A DNA stretch of 8,915 nt from an uncultured Methylophaga sp. (GCA_947631375.1 CANRLD010000068.1:1-8915), one strand, 5' to 3'. Shown: positions 1 to 7,557, counted from the first letter of the stretch. Made by a program: numbers and translations. The notes: generated from the sequence alone by a model not told the origin.

Positions 1-205
1 CAACACCGTCGCCTTCCACTTCTTGTTCATGGCCATCACCTCCCGTTATTTTCCAATAGCGGGATAATAATCGGGCTGGCGTATCGCCGGCATTGGTAAT
101 GGTGATGGTATAGGCGAAAAGATAGCGTGCGCTGGCCGGATCAGATTCATGATCCAGATAGGTGGCCTCTACATCAACCAGAATATGATTTTTTTTATCG
201 GTCAT
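1..205 (-). CDS. apaG: ApaG family protein, N-terminal part (runs off left edge)
   Basis: The reverse strand from 205 encodes the first 68 residues of an ApaG protein and stays open to the window edge, so roughly the last half of a usual ~125-residue protein is missing. Visible family motifs are the early beta-strand HILVDVEATYL (7-17), RYLFAYTITITNAG (27-40), LLSRYWKITGGDGHEQEVEG (46-65) and the following GDGV. ApaG is a small fibronectin-III-like beta-sandwich protein. It is linked genetically to cobalt/magnesium sensitivity and to ApaH, but its biochemical role is not settled. The start overlaps the end of glk by 11 bp, which suggests translational coupling. I chose the ATG at 205 because a weak GACGAG ribosome-binding sequence precedes it. 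An in-frame ATG three codons earlier (214) has no such site. In many proteobacteria apaG sits beside ksgA and apaH, so its place behind glk is less usual. Family assignment is confident. Confidence 0.9.
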   Translation of the reverse strand, partial: MTDKKNHILVDVEATYLDHESDPASARYLFAYTITITNAGDTPARLLSRYWKITGGDGHEQEVEGDGV

Positions 206-1202
206 GCTCGTCATTATACAATGCTTTTGCAGCCAACAACCGCGCACCGCGCAGGCCGACATCGACATTCTTGATCAAAAACACGGGTATTTTCGCTAAC
301 ACGCCCTGCATCCGCCCTTTTGCCAGAAACGCCTGCATGAAATAGCCTTGCTCAAATAAAGTCAGATTTTTGGCGGCAATGCCTCCGGCGATAAAAAGCC
401 CGGCTCGAGGCAAGGTCATCAAAGCAAGATTTCCCGCCTGGGCACCATATAGCTGCATAAATAACTGCATGGTTTTTTCCGCCAGCGGGTCCGATTGCTG
501 TAATGCTTTCTGGCTGATCTGCTCCGCAGACAACTCTTGCACCGGATGAACATGCTGCTGCGCTGCAACAAACTGGTACAAAAAACCCAGCCCAGCACCA
601 GATAGCACTCTTTCATAGGAAACATGTTCATATAGCTGGAACAGCTTTTCCAGTAACGGTTGCTGCTCAGGATTCAGAGGCGCAAAGTCGGTATGTCCAC
701 CTTCTGTTGGCCAGACTTGCCATCCTCGCTCATCAGGCGACAACACTACCTGGCCCAGTCCGGTTCCGGCACCAATCACCGCTCTCAGTGCCTTGTCTTG
801 TGGCTCACCTTGCTGCAAGACAATTATGTCTTCTTTATCCAGCTCACTGATCCCGGACCCAATGGCAACAAAATCATTTACCAGTGTCAACTGGCTGATT
901 GGAAACTCTGCCAGCAGCTTATCACTATCGATTTCCCACGCCAGATTCGTCAATCGCACCCTATTGGGTGCATTCATTGGCGCTGCAACGGCCAGACAGC
1001 CACTGCTTATCGGTAACAACTCGGGCGGTGCAGCTGATAAAAAATGGCGCAGCACCGTGGCGAAATCAGCAAAATCATGATTGTAAAAATACTGCTGCAG
1101 AATCAGCCCGCCATCGGCGTAACTGAGCTGCAGCAGCGTTTTGGTGCCGCCGATATCGGCCGCCAGCAGAGTGTGTATGTTATTTGCCAGCAGCGGCCTC
1201 AT
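195..1202 (-). CDS. glk: Glucokinase
   Basis: This 335-residue protein is a bacterial glucokinase of the E. coli Glk type (ASKHA fold). It phosphorylates cytosolic glucose to glucose 6-phosphate with ATP. Visible motifs are the phosphate-binding DIGGTKT (16-22), LVNDF with the Asn-Asp pair expected to contact glucose and act as catalytic base (N109, D110), GAGTGLG (144-150), EGGHTDF with sugar-binding Glu168 and His170 (168-173), SYERVLSGAGL (195-205) and the second glycine pair IAGGI (271-275). The length is close to the usual ~320. The frame is open up to 1310, but the extra residues lie inside pgl and look unlike the family. The ATG at 1202 places the DIGGT motif about where it is expected. 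No strong ribosome-binding site precedes it, which fits coupling to pgl, whose end it overlaps by 23 bp. It ends 11 bp inside apaG. All key residues seem present, so it is likely active. Confidence 0.95.
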   Translation of the reverse strand: MRPLLANNIHTLLAADIGGTKTLLQLSYADGGLILQQYFYNHDFADFATVLRHFLSAAPPELLPISSGCLAVAAPMNAPNRVRLTNLAWEIDSDKLLAEFPISQLTLVNDFVAIGSGISELDKEDIIVLQQGEPQDKALRAVIGAGTGLGQVVLSPDERGWQVWPTEGGHTDFAPLNPEQQPLLEKLFQLYEHVSYERVLSGAGLGFLYQFVAAQQHVHPVQELSAEQISQKALQQSDPLAEKTMQLFMQLYGAQAGNLALMTLPRAGLFIAGGIAAKNLTLFEQGYFMQAFLAKGRMQGVLAKIPVFLIKNVDVGLRGARLLAAKALYNDEHDR

Positions 1203-1890
1203 CCATAAACCAGAAATAATCACCTTGCGGTGCCAGTCGCTGTACCGGCAACCCTTGTACTGCGTCAGTAGTAATATCCCGAACAATATCTGCTTTTGAT
1301 TCGCCGGCAATAAAAATAATCACTTGTCTGGCAGCATTGATTACCGGGTAGGTCAACGTCACTCGCCAAGATTGGAACTTTTCAACAAACAGGCTGGCAG
1401 TTAATTGATCGGTAACCTCAAGTGCCGGCGTCTCTGGAAACAATGACGCGATATGGCCATCAGGTCCCAAGCCCAGCAGAACTAAGTCGAATGGCTGTCC
1501 TGCCATAACCGTTTTCAAGGTTTCGGCATAACGCACTGCAACCTCAGCTGCATCGCCGCTTTCAGTAGGCATACGGTGAACGTTTTCAGGCGGTATGGGT
1601 AACAGATCAATCATCGCCAATCGAGCCATTTTAAAGTTGCTGTCATCATGCGTTGCCGGCACACAACGTTCATCGCCGAAAAACAGCTGTACCCGCGTCC
1701 AATCAACTTGCTCAATATAAGGGGATTTCGCCAGCCTTTCATACAACCCCTTGGGAGTTGATCCGCCTGCCAGTGCCACATGAAAAACCCCACGCTTGGC
1801 GATCGCCGCACGCGCCGTAGCAACAAAGTGCTCAGCCGCCGCCTCGATTAATCGTGGTGTATCAGGCAGAATTTTTTGTTCAGCTTTCAT
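1180..1890 (-). CDS. pgl: 6-Phosphogluconolactonase
   Basis: The gene encodes a 236-residue 6-phosphogluconolactonase of the DevB/Pgl type (glucosamine-6-phosphate isomerase-like fold). It hydrolyses 6-phosphogluconolactone to 6-phosphogluconate after glucose-6-phosphate dehydrogenase. Motifs in order are VALAGGSTPKGLYE (38-51), LFFGDERCVP (69-78), LLGLGPDGHIASLFP (138-152) with the conserved Asp-Gly-His, RVTLTYPVINAA (176-187) and a WFMDEAAA tail (227-234). The length is typical. The frame continues upstream to 1926, but the ATG at 1890 is preceded by a good GAGGA ribosome-binding sequence and gives the usual N-terminus, so I prefer it. It is the first gene of a pgl-glk-apaG cluster. zwf and edd, frequent neighbours in gammaproteobacteria, are not beside it here: the next gene upstream is divergent and unrelated. 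The enzyme could serve either the pentose-phosphate or the Entner-Doudoroff pathway. Confidence 0.95.
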   Translation of the reverse strand: MKAEQKILPDTPRLIEAAAEHFVATARAAIAKRGVFHVALAGGSTPKGLYERLAKSPYIEQVDWTRVQLFFGDERCVPATHDDSNFKMARLAMIDLLPIPPENVHRMPTESGDAAEVAVRYAETLKTVMAGQPFDLVLLGLGPDGHIASLFPETPALEVTDQLTASLFVEKFQSWRVTLTYPVINAARQVIIFIAGESKADIVRDITTDAVQGLPVQRLAPQGDYFWFMDEAAAGK

Positions 1891-1929
1891 TTCAATCCTC
1901 AACGTAAAAATAATTTTGTGCAACAATCA

Positions 1930-1985
1930 CTGACTGTTTCGGTCAAAAGCCTGCTAATTTAGCAACCATGCTACCCTACCGGCAA
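1930..1985. promoter_or_regulatory. Divergent promoter region with a perfect 13-bp palindrome
   Basis: This lies in the 138-bp gap between pgl (minus) and the SIMPL gene (plus). TGCTAATTTAGCA at 1952-1964 is a perfect inverted repeat around one central T. On the minus strand, TTGCCG (1985-1980), an 18-bp spacer and TAAATT (1961-1956) preceded by TGC form a plausible extended -10 promoter for pgl-glk-apaG. On the plus strand, CTGACT (1930-1935), 17 bp and GCTAAT (1953-1958) form a weaker promoter for the SIMPL gene. The palindrome could therefore be a shared symmetric -10 region, a repressor operator, or both. It does not match the HexR consensus (TGTAATTAAATTACA type) that often controls sugar genes in this class. 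The inverted repeat is plain; the promoter role is inference. Confidence 0.4.
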
Positions 1986-2028
1986 GTTGAACGCCTTTTC
2001 ACTTTCTCTCGACATAAAGGATCTCCGT

Positions 2029-2742
2029 ATGATGAAGCACTCTTTTTTCGCGATTGCAATCACATTGTTTTCTGCAACTGCAGCAGCCGACAACACCTTG
2101 GACTATAACCTTATTAATCTTAATGCAACTGCCAGCACCGAAGTGGCTAACGATCAGGTTACCAGTGTCGTTCAGGTCATGCTGAGTGGCAGCGATCCGG
2201 CAAAGCTGGGACAACAGGTTAATCAACGTAGCAACCAGTTACTGGAGTTAATTAAAAACTATAGTTCCATTACCCCGCAAACGACCGGATATCAAACCCG
2301 CCCACAATACAAAGACAGTCAGATTGTTTCATGGCAAGTCAGCCAGCAAATCCGTTTACATAGCCATGACTTTACACAAATGAGCGAAGTGTTGGGTGAG
2401 ACACAGAGCATCGCCACTGTACAATCTATTGAGTTTTCATTATCAGATGCGCTGATTGAAACCACCCAGAACGGTCTGATTGAAGAAGCAATCAGCAAGT
2501 TCCGCGATAAAGCAACGCTCATTCAGGCACAATTCGAGCAACCGGGCTACAGACTGGTCAATATGTCTGTCAATACCAGTGGCTACGCCCCTGTGCGCCG
2601 GATGGAGGCAGTCAGCATGATGGCCGCCGATGTCGCCAGTAAAAGCGCACCGGCAGCGCTGGAAGCTGGCAGCAATAAAGTATCCGTTGATGTGCATGGC
2701 CAGATCCAGCTGATCAGCGATACAACGACTATCAGCAACTAA
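2029..2742 (+). CDS. Exported SIMPL/DUF541 domain protein
   Basis: The product is a 237-residue protein with a signal peptide. Two Met and a Lys-His are followed by a hydrophobic stretch (FFAIAITLFSATAAA, 6-20), with likely cleavage after Ala20 before DNTLDY, so the mature protein should be periplasmic. The rest matches the SIMPL (DUF541) domain: an N-terminal strand ending STEVANDQ, a central Q/S-rich helix, a TTGYQTRPQY segment (85-94), a helix with AISKFRDKATLIQ (154-166), and the C-terminal pattern with APVRRMEA (187-194) and a closing NKVSVDVHGQIQL strand (216-228). Family members are oligomeric periplasmic or secreted proteins, some tied to oxidative-stress resistance. No catalytic activity is established, so I give no symbol. 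The frame is open from 1987, but the ATG at 2029 has an AAAGG ribosome-binding sequence 8 bp upstream and starts the signal peptide; the adjacent ATG at 2032 is an alternative. It converges on ilvA with only 3 bp between stops. Confidence 0.85.
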   Translation: MMKHSFFAIAITLFSATAAADNTLDYNLINLNATASTEVANDQVTSVVQVMLSGSDPAKLGQQVNQRSNQLLELIKNYSSITPQTTGYQTRPQYKDSQIVSWQVSQQIRLHSHDFTQMSEVLGETQSIATVQSIEFSLSDALIETTQNGLIEEAISKFRDKATLIQAQFEQPGYRLVNMSVNTSGYAPVRRMEAVSMMAADVASKSAPAALEAGSNKVSVDVHGQIQLISDTTTISN

Positions 2743-2745
2743 AGC

Positions 2746-4260
2746 TTATTTCAAAAACAAGGCGTAAGCGGGGTTGTCGGTTTCCAGCCAATAGGCATAA
2801 CCCAGATTATCAAGAAAGGTTTGAAACTCGGCATCAAACCCCGGGGCTACCTGGATACCGACCAACACCCGCCCGTACGCCGCACCGTGGTTACGGTAAT
2901 GAAACAAACTGATATTCCAGCGCTGGCCAATATGGGTCAAAAATCGTAATAACGCCCCAGGGCGCTCTGGAAATTCAAAACGGATCAGCCGTTCATTTTC
3001 AGCCTGCGGCGCATGACCACCGACCATGTAGCGAATATGCAGTTTGGCCATTTCGTTGTCAGTAAAGTCAATCCACTGATAACCCGCCTGTGTCAGGTTT
3101 TCAAACAGTATTTGCCGCTCTTCATCCCTGCCACTCATTCGCACCCCGACAAAAACATGCGCCAGTTTTTTGTCCGCATAACGATAATTGAACTCGGTGA
3201 TACCGCGATCTGACAAGGTTTTACAGAATCGCTGGAAGCTACCGGGCCGTTCATCAATCGTTGCCGCAAACAGCATTTCACGGCGCTCACCAATCTCAGC
3301 GCGCTCCACCACATGCCGCAGCCGGTCAAAATTCATGTTGGCACCGCTATTGATTACTACCATGGTTTTGTTGGTTAAGCCGTTTTGCAGGATATATTTT
3401 TTTGCACCGGCGATAGACAAGGCACCCGATGGCTCGGCAATAGAGCGGGTATCATCAAATACGTCCATGATCGCCGCACAGATTTCATCTGTTTCCACCG
3501 TTACCACATGATCCACCGTCTGCTGGGCAATCCGAAACGGTTCTTCTCCTACCTGCCGGACAGCAGTACCATCGGCAAACAGGCCGACCTGATCCAGCTT
3601 AACGCGCTCGCCAGCCTCCAACGCTTCTTTTAAGCTGGCTGCATCATCAGGTTCCACGGCAATAATTTTTATTTCTGGCCAAAATGCTTTGATATAAGCC
3701 GCCATACCCGCCAGCAGGCCACCGCCGCCCACCGGAATAAACACGGCATATACCGGCTCTGGATGCTGGCGCATAATCTCCATCGCGATGGTGCCTTGTC
3801 CCGCAATCACCAGCGGATCATCGTAAGGATGGATAAAAACACGCTGCTGGTTTAAGCCAATCTGCCGGGCATGCTCACATGCTTCATCGTAGCCGTTGCC
3901 ATGCAAAATAATTTCTGCGCCCAGTCCCCGTACCGCTTCCACTTTAATAGGTGGCGTGGTGATTGGCATAACAATGACCGCGGAGATCCCCATTTCACTG
4001 GCTGCCAGCGCCACGCCTTGCGCATGATTGCCAGCAGAGGCAGCAACGACACCTTGCTGTCGCTCTGCTTCTGTCAAGTGGCTCATACGGTTGTAGGCGC
4101 CACGCAGCTTGAATGAAAATACAGATTGCAGATCTTCACGTTTTATCAGTATCTGATTATCCAGACGTTTGGATAATCTCGGCATGAGATCCAGAGGGGT
4201 TTCGATAGCTACACCATAGACGCGCGCTTTGAGAATTTTTTCTACATAGCTTGTGAGCAT
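2746..4260 (-). CDS. ilvA: Threonine ammonia-lyase, biosynthetic (threonine deaminase)
   Basis: This 504-residue protein is the biosynthetic, allosteric form of threonine deaminase. It converts threonine to 2-oxobutanoate and ammonia in the first committed step of isoleucine synthesis. The N-terminal PLP domain (about 1-320) shows the cofactor lysine in SFKLRGAYN (K51), SAGNHAQG (75-82), the phosphate-binding glycine loop PVGGGGLLAG (176-185), the EPSGA segment (276-280) and NSGANMNFDRLR (304-315). Two ACT-like regulatory repeats follow, starting near MLFAATIDERPGSF (329-342) and LIRFEFPERPGALL (425-438). These sites bind isoleucine and valine in known enzymes, so feedback control is expected. 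The shorter catabolic TdcB type lacks such a tail of this size. The start at 4260 gives the normal N-terminus; only a weak TGGA lies upstream. It is divergent from rpiA with 115 bp between, an arrangement found in other gammaproteobacteria. No leader peptide or attenuator is evident. Confidence 0.97.
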   Translation of the reverse strand: MLTSYVEKILKARVYGVAIETPLDLMPRLSKRLDNQILIKREDLQSVFSFKLRGAYNRMSHLTEAERQQGVVAASAGNHAQGVALAASEMGISAVIVMPITTPPIKVEAVRGLGAEIILHGNGYDEACEHARQIGLNQQRVFIHPYDDPLVIAGQGTIAMEIMRQHPEPVYAVFIPVGGGGLLAGMAAYIKAFWPEIKIIAVEPDDAASLKEALEAGERVKLDQVGLFADGTAVRQVGEEPFRIAQQTVDHVVTVETDEICAAIMDVFDDTRSIAEPSGALSIAGAKKYILQNGLTNKTMVVINSGANMNFDRLRHVVERAEIGERREMLFAATIDERPGSFQRFCKTLSDRGITEFNYRYADKKLAHVFVGVRMSGRDEERQILFENLTQAGYQWIDFTDNEMAKLHIRYMVGGHAPQAENERLIRFEFPERPGALLRFLTHIGQRWNISLFHYRNHGAAYGRVLVGIQVAPGFDAEFQTFLDNLGYAYWLETDNPAYALFLK

Positions 4261-4302
4261 GTGATTCCAGATTTGGTTTATTACGTTGTAAAGACCACTA
4301 CG

Positions 4303-4332
4303 TTACCATTGCCCACCATTTATCTCTATAAT
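4303..4332 (+). promoter_or_regulatory. Sigma-70 promoter for rpiA
   Basis: A perfect -10 hexamer TATAAT lies at 4327-4332, with TTACCA (4303-4308; four of six consensus bases) 18 bp upstream. Transcription would start near 4339 and give a leader of about 37 nt before rpiA, whose ATG is preceded by AAGGA. On the opposite strand the same AT-rich core reads TATAGA (4330-4325). That could be the -10 for ilvA, but its -35 (TGGCTT, 17 bp upstream) is poor, so the ilvA promoter is uncertain. Confidence 0.6.
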
Positions 4333-4375
4333 TGCCCGGATAAATTTAAGCCATTCAATTAAACAAGGATTCGCA

Positions 4376-5038
4376 ATGACTGCTGATGAAATGAAGAAAC
4401 AGGCGGCGTGGTCTGCTCTGGAATATATTACTACTGACGGTGTGGTGGGGGTCGGTACCGGCTCAACCGTAAACCACTTTATTGATGCGCTGGCCACCAT
4501 CAAAGGTCGTATTGAAGGCGCCGTTTCCAGCTCCAACGCATCCACCCAGCGGCTGCAGGAATATGGCATCCATGTCTTTGATTTAAACGAAGTCAATGAA
4601 GTCGCTGTTTATGTCGATGGTGCTGACGAAGCCAACCCGCAGCTGCAACTCATCAAAGGTGGCGGCGGTGCCCTGACACGGGAAAAGATCATCGCTGCAG
4701 TTGCCGATCAGTTTGTCTGTATTGCTGATGCAAGCAAACAGGTCGATGTACTGGGGAAATTCCCGCTTCCAGTCGAAGTGATTCCGATGGCGCGCAGCTA
4801 CGTGGCACGTGAAATCGTCAAACTGGGCGGTCAGCCGGTGTACCGTGAAGGCGTTATCACCGATAACCAGAATGTGATTCTTGATGTACACGGTCTGGAG
4901 ATCATGGAGCCCATCAAACTGGAAAAAACATTGAACGATATTGTTGGTGTAGTGACTAATGGTCTGTTTGCAATGCGTCCTGCCGATGTATTGCTGCTAG
5001 GCACAGCAAGCGGTACCCAGACCGTTCATGCTAAATAA
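4376..5038 (+). CDS. rpiA: Ribose-5-phosphate isomerase A
   Basis: The 220-residue product matches E. coli RpiA closely along its whole length. It interconverts ribose 5-phosphate and ribulose 5-phosphate in the non-oxidative pentose-phosphate pathway. Visible features are the phosphate-binding GVGTGST (25-31), SSSNAST (51-57), YVDGADEA with the active-site aspartates D81 and D84, [13 protein letters not shown] with K94 and the catalytic base E103, [20 protein letters not shown] (114-133) and the C-terminal GVVTNGLFA. All residues known to matter in the E. coli enzyme are conserved at the same numbers. The ATG at 4376 has an AAGGA ribosome-binding sequence. The gene appears monocistronic, with its own promoter at 4303-4332 and a hairpin terminator right behind it. 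Functionally it pairs with the nearby pgl and glk genes, although it is not in the same transcript. Confidence 0.98.
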   Translation: MTADEMKKQAAWSALEYITTDGVVGVGTGSTVNHFIDALATIKGRIEGAVSSSNASTQRLQEYGIHVFDLNEVNEVAVYVDGADEANPQLQLIKGGGGALTREKIIAAVADQFVCIADASKQVDVLGKFPLPVEVIPMARSYVAREIVKLGGQPVYREGVITDNQNVILDVHGLEIMEPIKLEKTLNDIVGVVTNGLFAMRPADVLLLGTASGTQTVHAK

Positions 5039-5047
5039 AAATACGGC

Positions 5048-5072
5048 AAGCCCGCAGTAATTGCGGGCTTTT
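5048..5072 (+). terminator. Rho-independent terminator after rpiA
   Basis: A 9-bp perfect stem, AAGCCCGCA (5048-5056) with TGCGGGCTT (5062-5070), closes a 5-nt loop GTAAT and runs into TTTT (5069-5072), starting 9 bp after the rpiA stop codon. The U-run is short, so some read-through into the permease gene 14 bp further on is possible. Confidence 0.85.
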
Positions 5073-5086
5073 ACCAGAGCAAAGCT

Positions 5087-6334
5087 ATGTTCAGACCACT
5101 CAGTGTCTATATCGGTGCCCGCTATACCCGGGCCAAACGACGTAATCATTTTATTTCATTTATATCCATGACCTCCATGCTGGGGGTGGCGCTGGGGGTA
5201 GCGGCATTAATTACCGTGCTCTCGGTGATGAATGGTTTTGAAAAGGAATTACGTGAACGCATCCTCGGCATGACTTCACATGCCTTTGTAACAGGTGCTG
5301 ATGGCACATTAGCTGATTGGCAAACACTGGAACAATTAATTGATGGCTTTCCGCGCGTGGTAAGTTCCGCCCCTTTTGTCGAGGGACAAGCCATGCTGAA
5401 CCAGGGAAGCCGGGTCCGCGGCACCCAGATCCGTGGTATCGATCCCGCTTTGGAACCCAAAGTCTCCAGCATTGGTGAGAAGATCATTCAGGGACGTTTT
5501 GACGCTTTGCAGCCCGGTCGTTACGGCATTATCCTGGGGAAGGATCTGGCTATCGCCATGGGGGTTGGTACTGGTGACAAAATTACCGTTATTACGCCAC
5601 ACGTCACCCCAACACCTGCTGGCGTGATTCCACGTCTCAAACGGCTGACCGTTGCCGGTATTTTTGAAATTGGCATGTATGAATACGATAGCGCACTGGC
5701 CATTATGCATATTGATGATGCAGCCAACCTGTTTCGTATTCCGGGAAAAGTAACAGGATTACGTCTGCAACTGGATGATGTCTATCAGGCACCGCGTATT
5801 ACCCGGGATCTGTTGCAGGCACTACCAGCGGAATATCGTGCTGCTGACTGGACCTACCAGCACGCCAACTTTTTCCGCGCGCTGAAAACCGAAAAAACCG
5901 TCATGTTTGTCATTCTGATGCTGATCGTTGCCGTGGCAGCATTCAATATTGTCTCAACGCTGGTGATGATGGTGACTGACAAACATGCTGATATCGCTAT
6001 TTTACGAACATTGGGAATGTTGCCTCGAGACATCATGGGCATATTTATGGTGCAAGGCATCATTATCGGCCTGATAGGTACCCTGCTTGGCGTCATCGGT
6101 GGCGTCATTCTGGCATTGAACGTTTCCAATATTATTGCCTGGATCGAAACACTGCTGGGTTATCAATTCTTGCCGGCCGAAGTCTATTACATCAGCGATC
6201 TGCCCTCAGACTTACATTGGAATGACGTGACAGTTATCGGCATTACTGCCTTTATTCTGTCAATACTCTCAACTATTTATCCTTCCTGGCGTGCAGCACA
6301 GGTGAAACCCGCTGAGGCGTTACGCTATGACTGA
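5087..6334 (+). CDS. lolC: Lipoprotein-releasing transporter permease, LolC/LolE family (possible LolF)
   Basis: The 415-residue inner-membrane protein has the LolC/LolE layout. A first membrane segment (about 22-48, ending in the hallmark [17 protein letters not shown]) is followed by a large periplasmic domain (about 50-268) and three further segments (about 271-295, 315-350 and 379-400), then the family ending [18 protein letters not shown]. With LolD it extracts mature lipoproteins from the outer leaflet of the inner membrane and passes them to LolA. The periplasmic stretch [17 protein letters not shown] (170-186) resembles the proline-rich hook by which E. coli LolC grips LolA; LolE lacks this. 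Its stop overlaps lolD by 8 bp. No second permease gene follows lolD, so this may be the single homodimeric permease called LolF in bacteria with a two-gene LolDF system. The start at 5087 has only a weak AGAG ribosome-binding sequence. Family is certain; LolC versus LolF is open. Confidence 0.9.
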   Translation: MFRPLSVYIGARYTRAKRRNHFISFISMTSMLGVALGVAALITVLSVMNGFEKELRERILGMTSHAFVTGADGTLADWQTLEQLIDGFPRVVSSAPFVEGQAMLNQGSRVRGTQIRGIDPALEPKVSSIGEKIIQGRFDALQPGRYGIILGKDLAIAMGVGTGDKITVITPHVTPTPAGVIPRLKRLTVAGIFEIGMYEYDSALAIMHIDDAANLFRIPGKVTGLRLQLDDVYQAPRITRDLLQALPAEYRAADWTYQHANFFRALKTEKTVMFVILMLIVAVAAFNIVSTLVMMVTDKHADIAILRTLGMLPRDIMGIFMVQGIIIGLIGTLLGVIGGVILALNVSNIIAWIETLLGYQFLPAEVYYISDLPSDLHWNDVTVIGITAFILSILSTIYPSWRAAQVKPAEALRYD

Positions 6335-7007
6335 TAACTCCGTGATCCATTGCAATAACCTGGTAAAACGCTACCAGGATGGCAATCTTGAAACACCCGT
6401 TCTACAAAACATCAATCTGAATGTGGTCGCTGGAGATCGTATCGCCATAGTCGGCAGCTCAGGTTCCGGTAAAAGTACCTTGCTGCATTTGCTGGGCGGC
6501 CTGGATACGCCTACCAGCGGTCAAATAACACTATTAGGTCAGGACATCAGTAAACTCTCCGTCAATGCACTGAGTAAACTACGCAATCAATCATTGGGAT
6601 TTGTTTACCAGTTTCATCATTTATTGCCGGAATTCAGCGCTGAAGAAAATGTTGCCATGCCGTTGGTTATTGGCGGTACCTCCCCGGCCTTCGCAAAACA
6701 GCAAGCAACGGAACTCTTGGAGCAAGTTGGTCTTGGTCATCGTATACATCACAAACCTAGTGAGTTGTCCGGTGGCGAACGCCAGCGAGCAGCCCTCGCC
6801 CGTGCATTAATCACCAAACCCGCCTGCTTACTGGCAGACGAACCGACGGGAAATCTCGATCACCATACTGCTGAAGGTATTTTTGAGTTGATTATGCAGT
6901 TAAATACAGTGCTGGGGACTGCCTTGGTCATTGTCACGCATGACACCAAGCTGGCGGGGAAAATGGATCAACAGTTAACGTTGATAGATGGAAAGTTACA
7001 CAACTGA
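6327..7007 (+). CDS. lolD: Lipoprotein-releasing transporter ATP-binding protein LolD
   Basis: This 226-residue ABC ATPase powers lipoprotein release from the inner membrane. It carries Walker [10 protein letters not shown] (43-51), the Q-loop in [13 protein letters not shown] (91-103) with the LolD-typical FHHLLPEF, signature LSGGERQR (147-154), Walker B CLLADEP (167-173, with the catalytic Glu172), D-loop GNLD (175-178) and the switch His205 in VTHD. The length and the short C-terminus ending LIDGKLHN fit LolD rather than MacB, FtsE or a drug exporter. The ATG lies 8 bp inside the end of the permease gene, so the two are surely co-transcribed and probably translationally coupled. Its stop is only 1 bp from the stop of the convergent DUF2062 gene, and there is no hairpin terminator between them. 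Confidence 0.97.
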   Translation: MTDNSVIHCNNLVKRYQDGNLETPVLQNINLNVVAGDRIAIVGSSGSGKSTLLHLLGGLDTPTSGQITLLGQDISKLSVNALSKLRNQSLGFVYQFHHLLPEFSAEENVAMPLVIGGTSPAFAKQQATELLEQVGLGHRIHHKPSELSGGERQRAALARALITKPACLLADEPTGNLDHHTAEGIFELIMQLNTVLGTALVIVTHDTKLAGKMDQQLTLIDGKLHN

Positions 7008-7008
7008 A

Positions 7009-7557
7009 TCAGGCAGAATCATCGTCTTTTTGTTGTCTGGTTTTCTTTTGCCGATGGTAGCGCTTTAACCAGCTGTGTATCACGGCAATACGCCAGATGA
7101 CGCGTACCAGAATAATGCCGGCAAGCGCCGCCACTACACCACAAACCAGAGAGCCGACATAAAGCGGCTGCCAGATCATACTGATTTCTTGCTGTAGCCA
7201 CTCCAGACTAAACGCAAAATCATGGGTGCGTAATGGCACATCCAAAATTTTCGCGCCGACTTTGTAAGTAAAAAACCAGATAGGTGGCATAGTAAGCGGG
7301 TTTGTCACCCAAACACACGCTACCGCTATCGGTAAATTAACCCGCAGCCAAATTGCAAAAAATGCCGCGACAAGCATTTGTGCCGGCATCGGTATAAATG
7401 CAATGAACAGCCCTAATGCTACAGCCAGCGAGACGTTCCTGCGATTGAGATGCCACAACTCCGGCGCCGTCAGACGCTCACCAAAGCGACGTAAATTCGG
7501 GTGCTCGCGCATAGCGGCACTATCTGGCATTATTCGTTTCAGGAATTTACGAGGCAT
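7009..7557 (-). CDS. DUF2062 family inner-membrane protein
   Basis: The 182-residue protein belongs to the DUF2062 family, whose function is not known. A basic, Arg-rich N-terminus (MPRKFLKRIM and later NLRRFGERL) leads into RRNVSLAVALGLFIAFIPMP (39-58), a second hydrophobic stretch (about 61-83), the conserved VTNPLTMPPIWFFTYKVG (84-101) and a final membrane segment (about 130-158). The tail from 165 is very rich in Lys, Arg, Gln and Asp and is presumably cytoplasmic. A gene of this family sits in antisense orientation between the lol genes and comEC in several gammaproteobacteria, so the position itself supports the call. The link to lipoprotein export or DNA uptake is positional only. The start at 7557 gives the family N-terminus; the ribosome-binding sequence is weak (GTGAG). 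Confidence 0.88.
   Translation of the reverse strand: MPRKFLKRIMPDSAAMREHPNLRRFGERLTAPELWHLNRRNVSLAVALGLFIAFIPMPAQMLVAAFFAIWLRVNLPIAVACVWVTNPLTMPPIWFFTYKVGAKILDVPLRTHDFAFSLEWLQQEISMIWQPLYVGSLVCGVVAALAGIILVRVIWRIAVIHSWLKRYHRQKKTRQQKDDDSA

Noticed and set aside
213..218. A perfect minus-strand TATAAT just before the apaG start, which could imply a private promoter and a nearly leaderless apaG transcript.
   Set aside because: The best -35 candidate (TTGTTG with a 15-bp spacer) is poor, the element lies inside the glk coding sequence, and the gene overlap already explains apaG expression.
660..1126. Several plus-strand open frames of 75-118 codons opposite glk.
   Set aside because: They overlap one another and the well-supported glucokinase frame, have no recognisable motifs, and read as reverse-strand shadows.
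1203..1310. A 36-residue N-terminal extension of glucokinase in the open frame up to 1310.
   Set aside because: It lies inside pgl, does not resemble glucokinase, and the ATG at 1202 puts the phosphate-binding motif about where the family has it.
1891..1926. A 12-residue upstream extension of 6-phosphogluconolactonase.
   Set aside because: The ATG at 1890 has a clear GAGGA ribosome-binding sequence, and the shorter protein matches the family length.
3188..3633. Plus-strand open frames of 82 and 107 codons opposite ilvA.
   Set aside because: The ilvA frame is intact and strongly conserved through this stretch; these frames show no family features or ribosome-binding sites.
5087..7007. Reading the ABC pair as a MacB-like or drug/peptide exporter.
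   Set aside because: LolD-specific FHHLLPEF, the separate permease with [14 protein letters not shown] and the [18 protein letters not shown] ending point to lipoprotein release.
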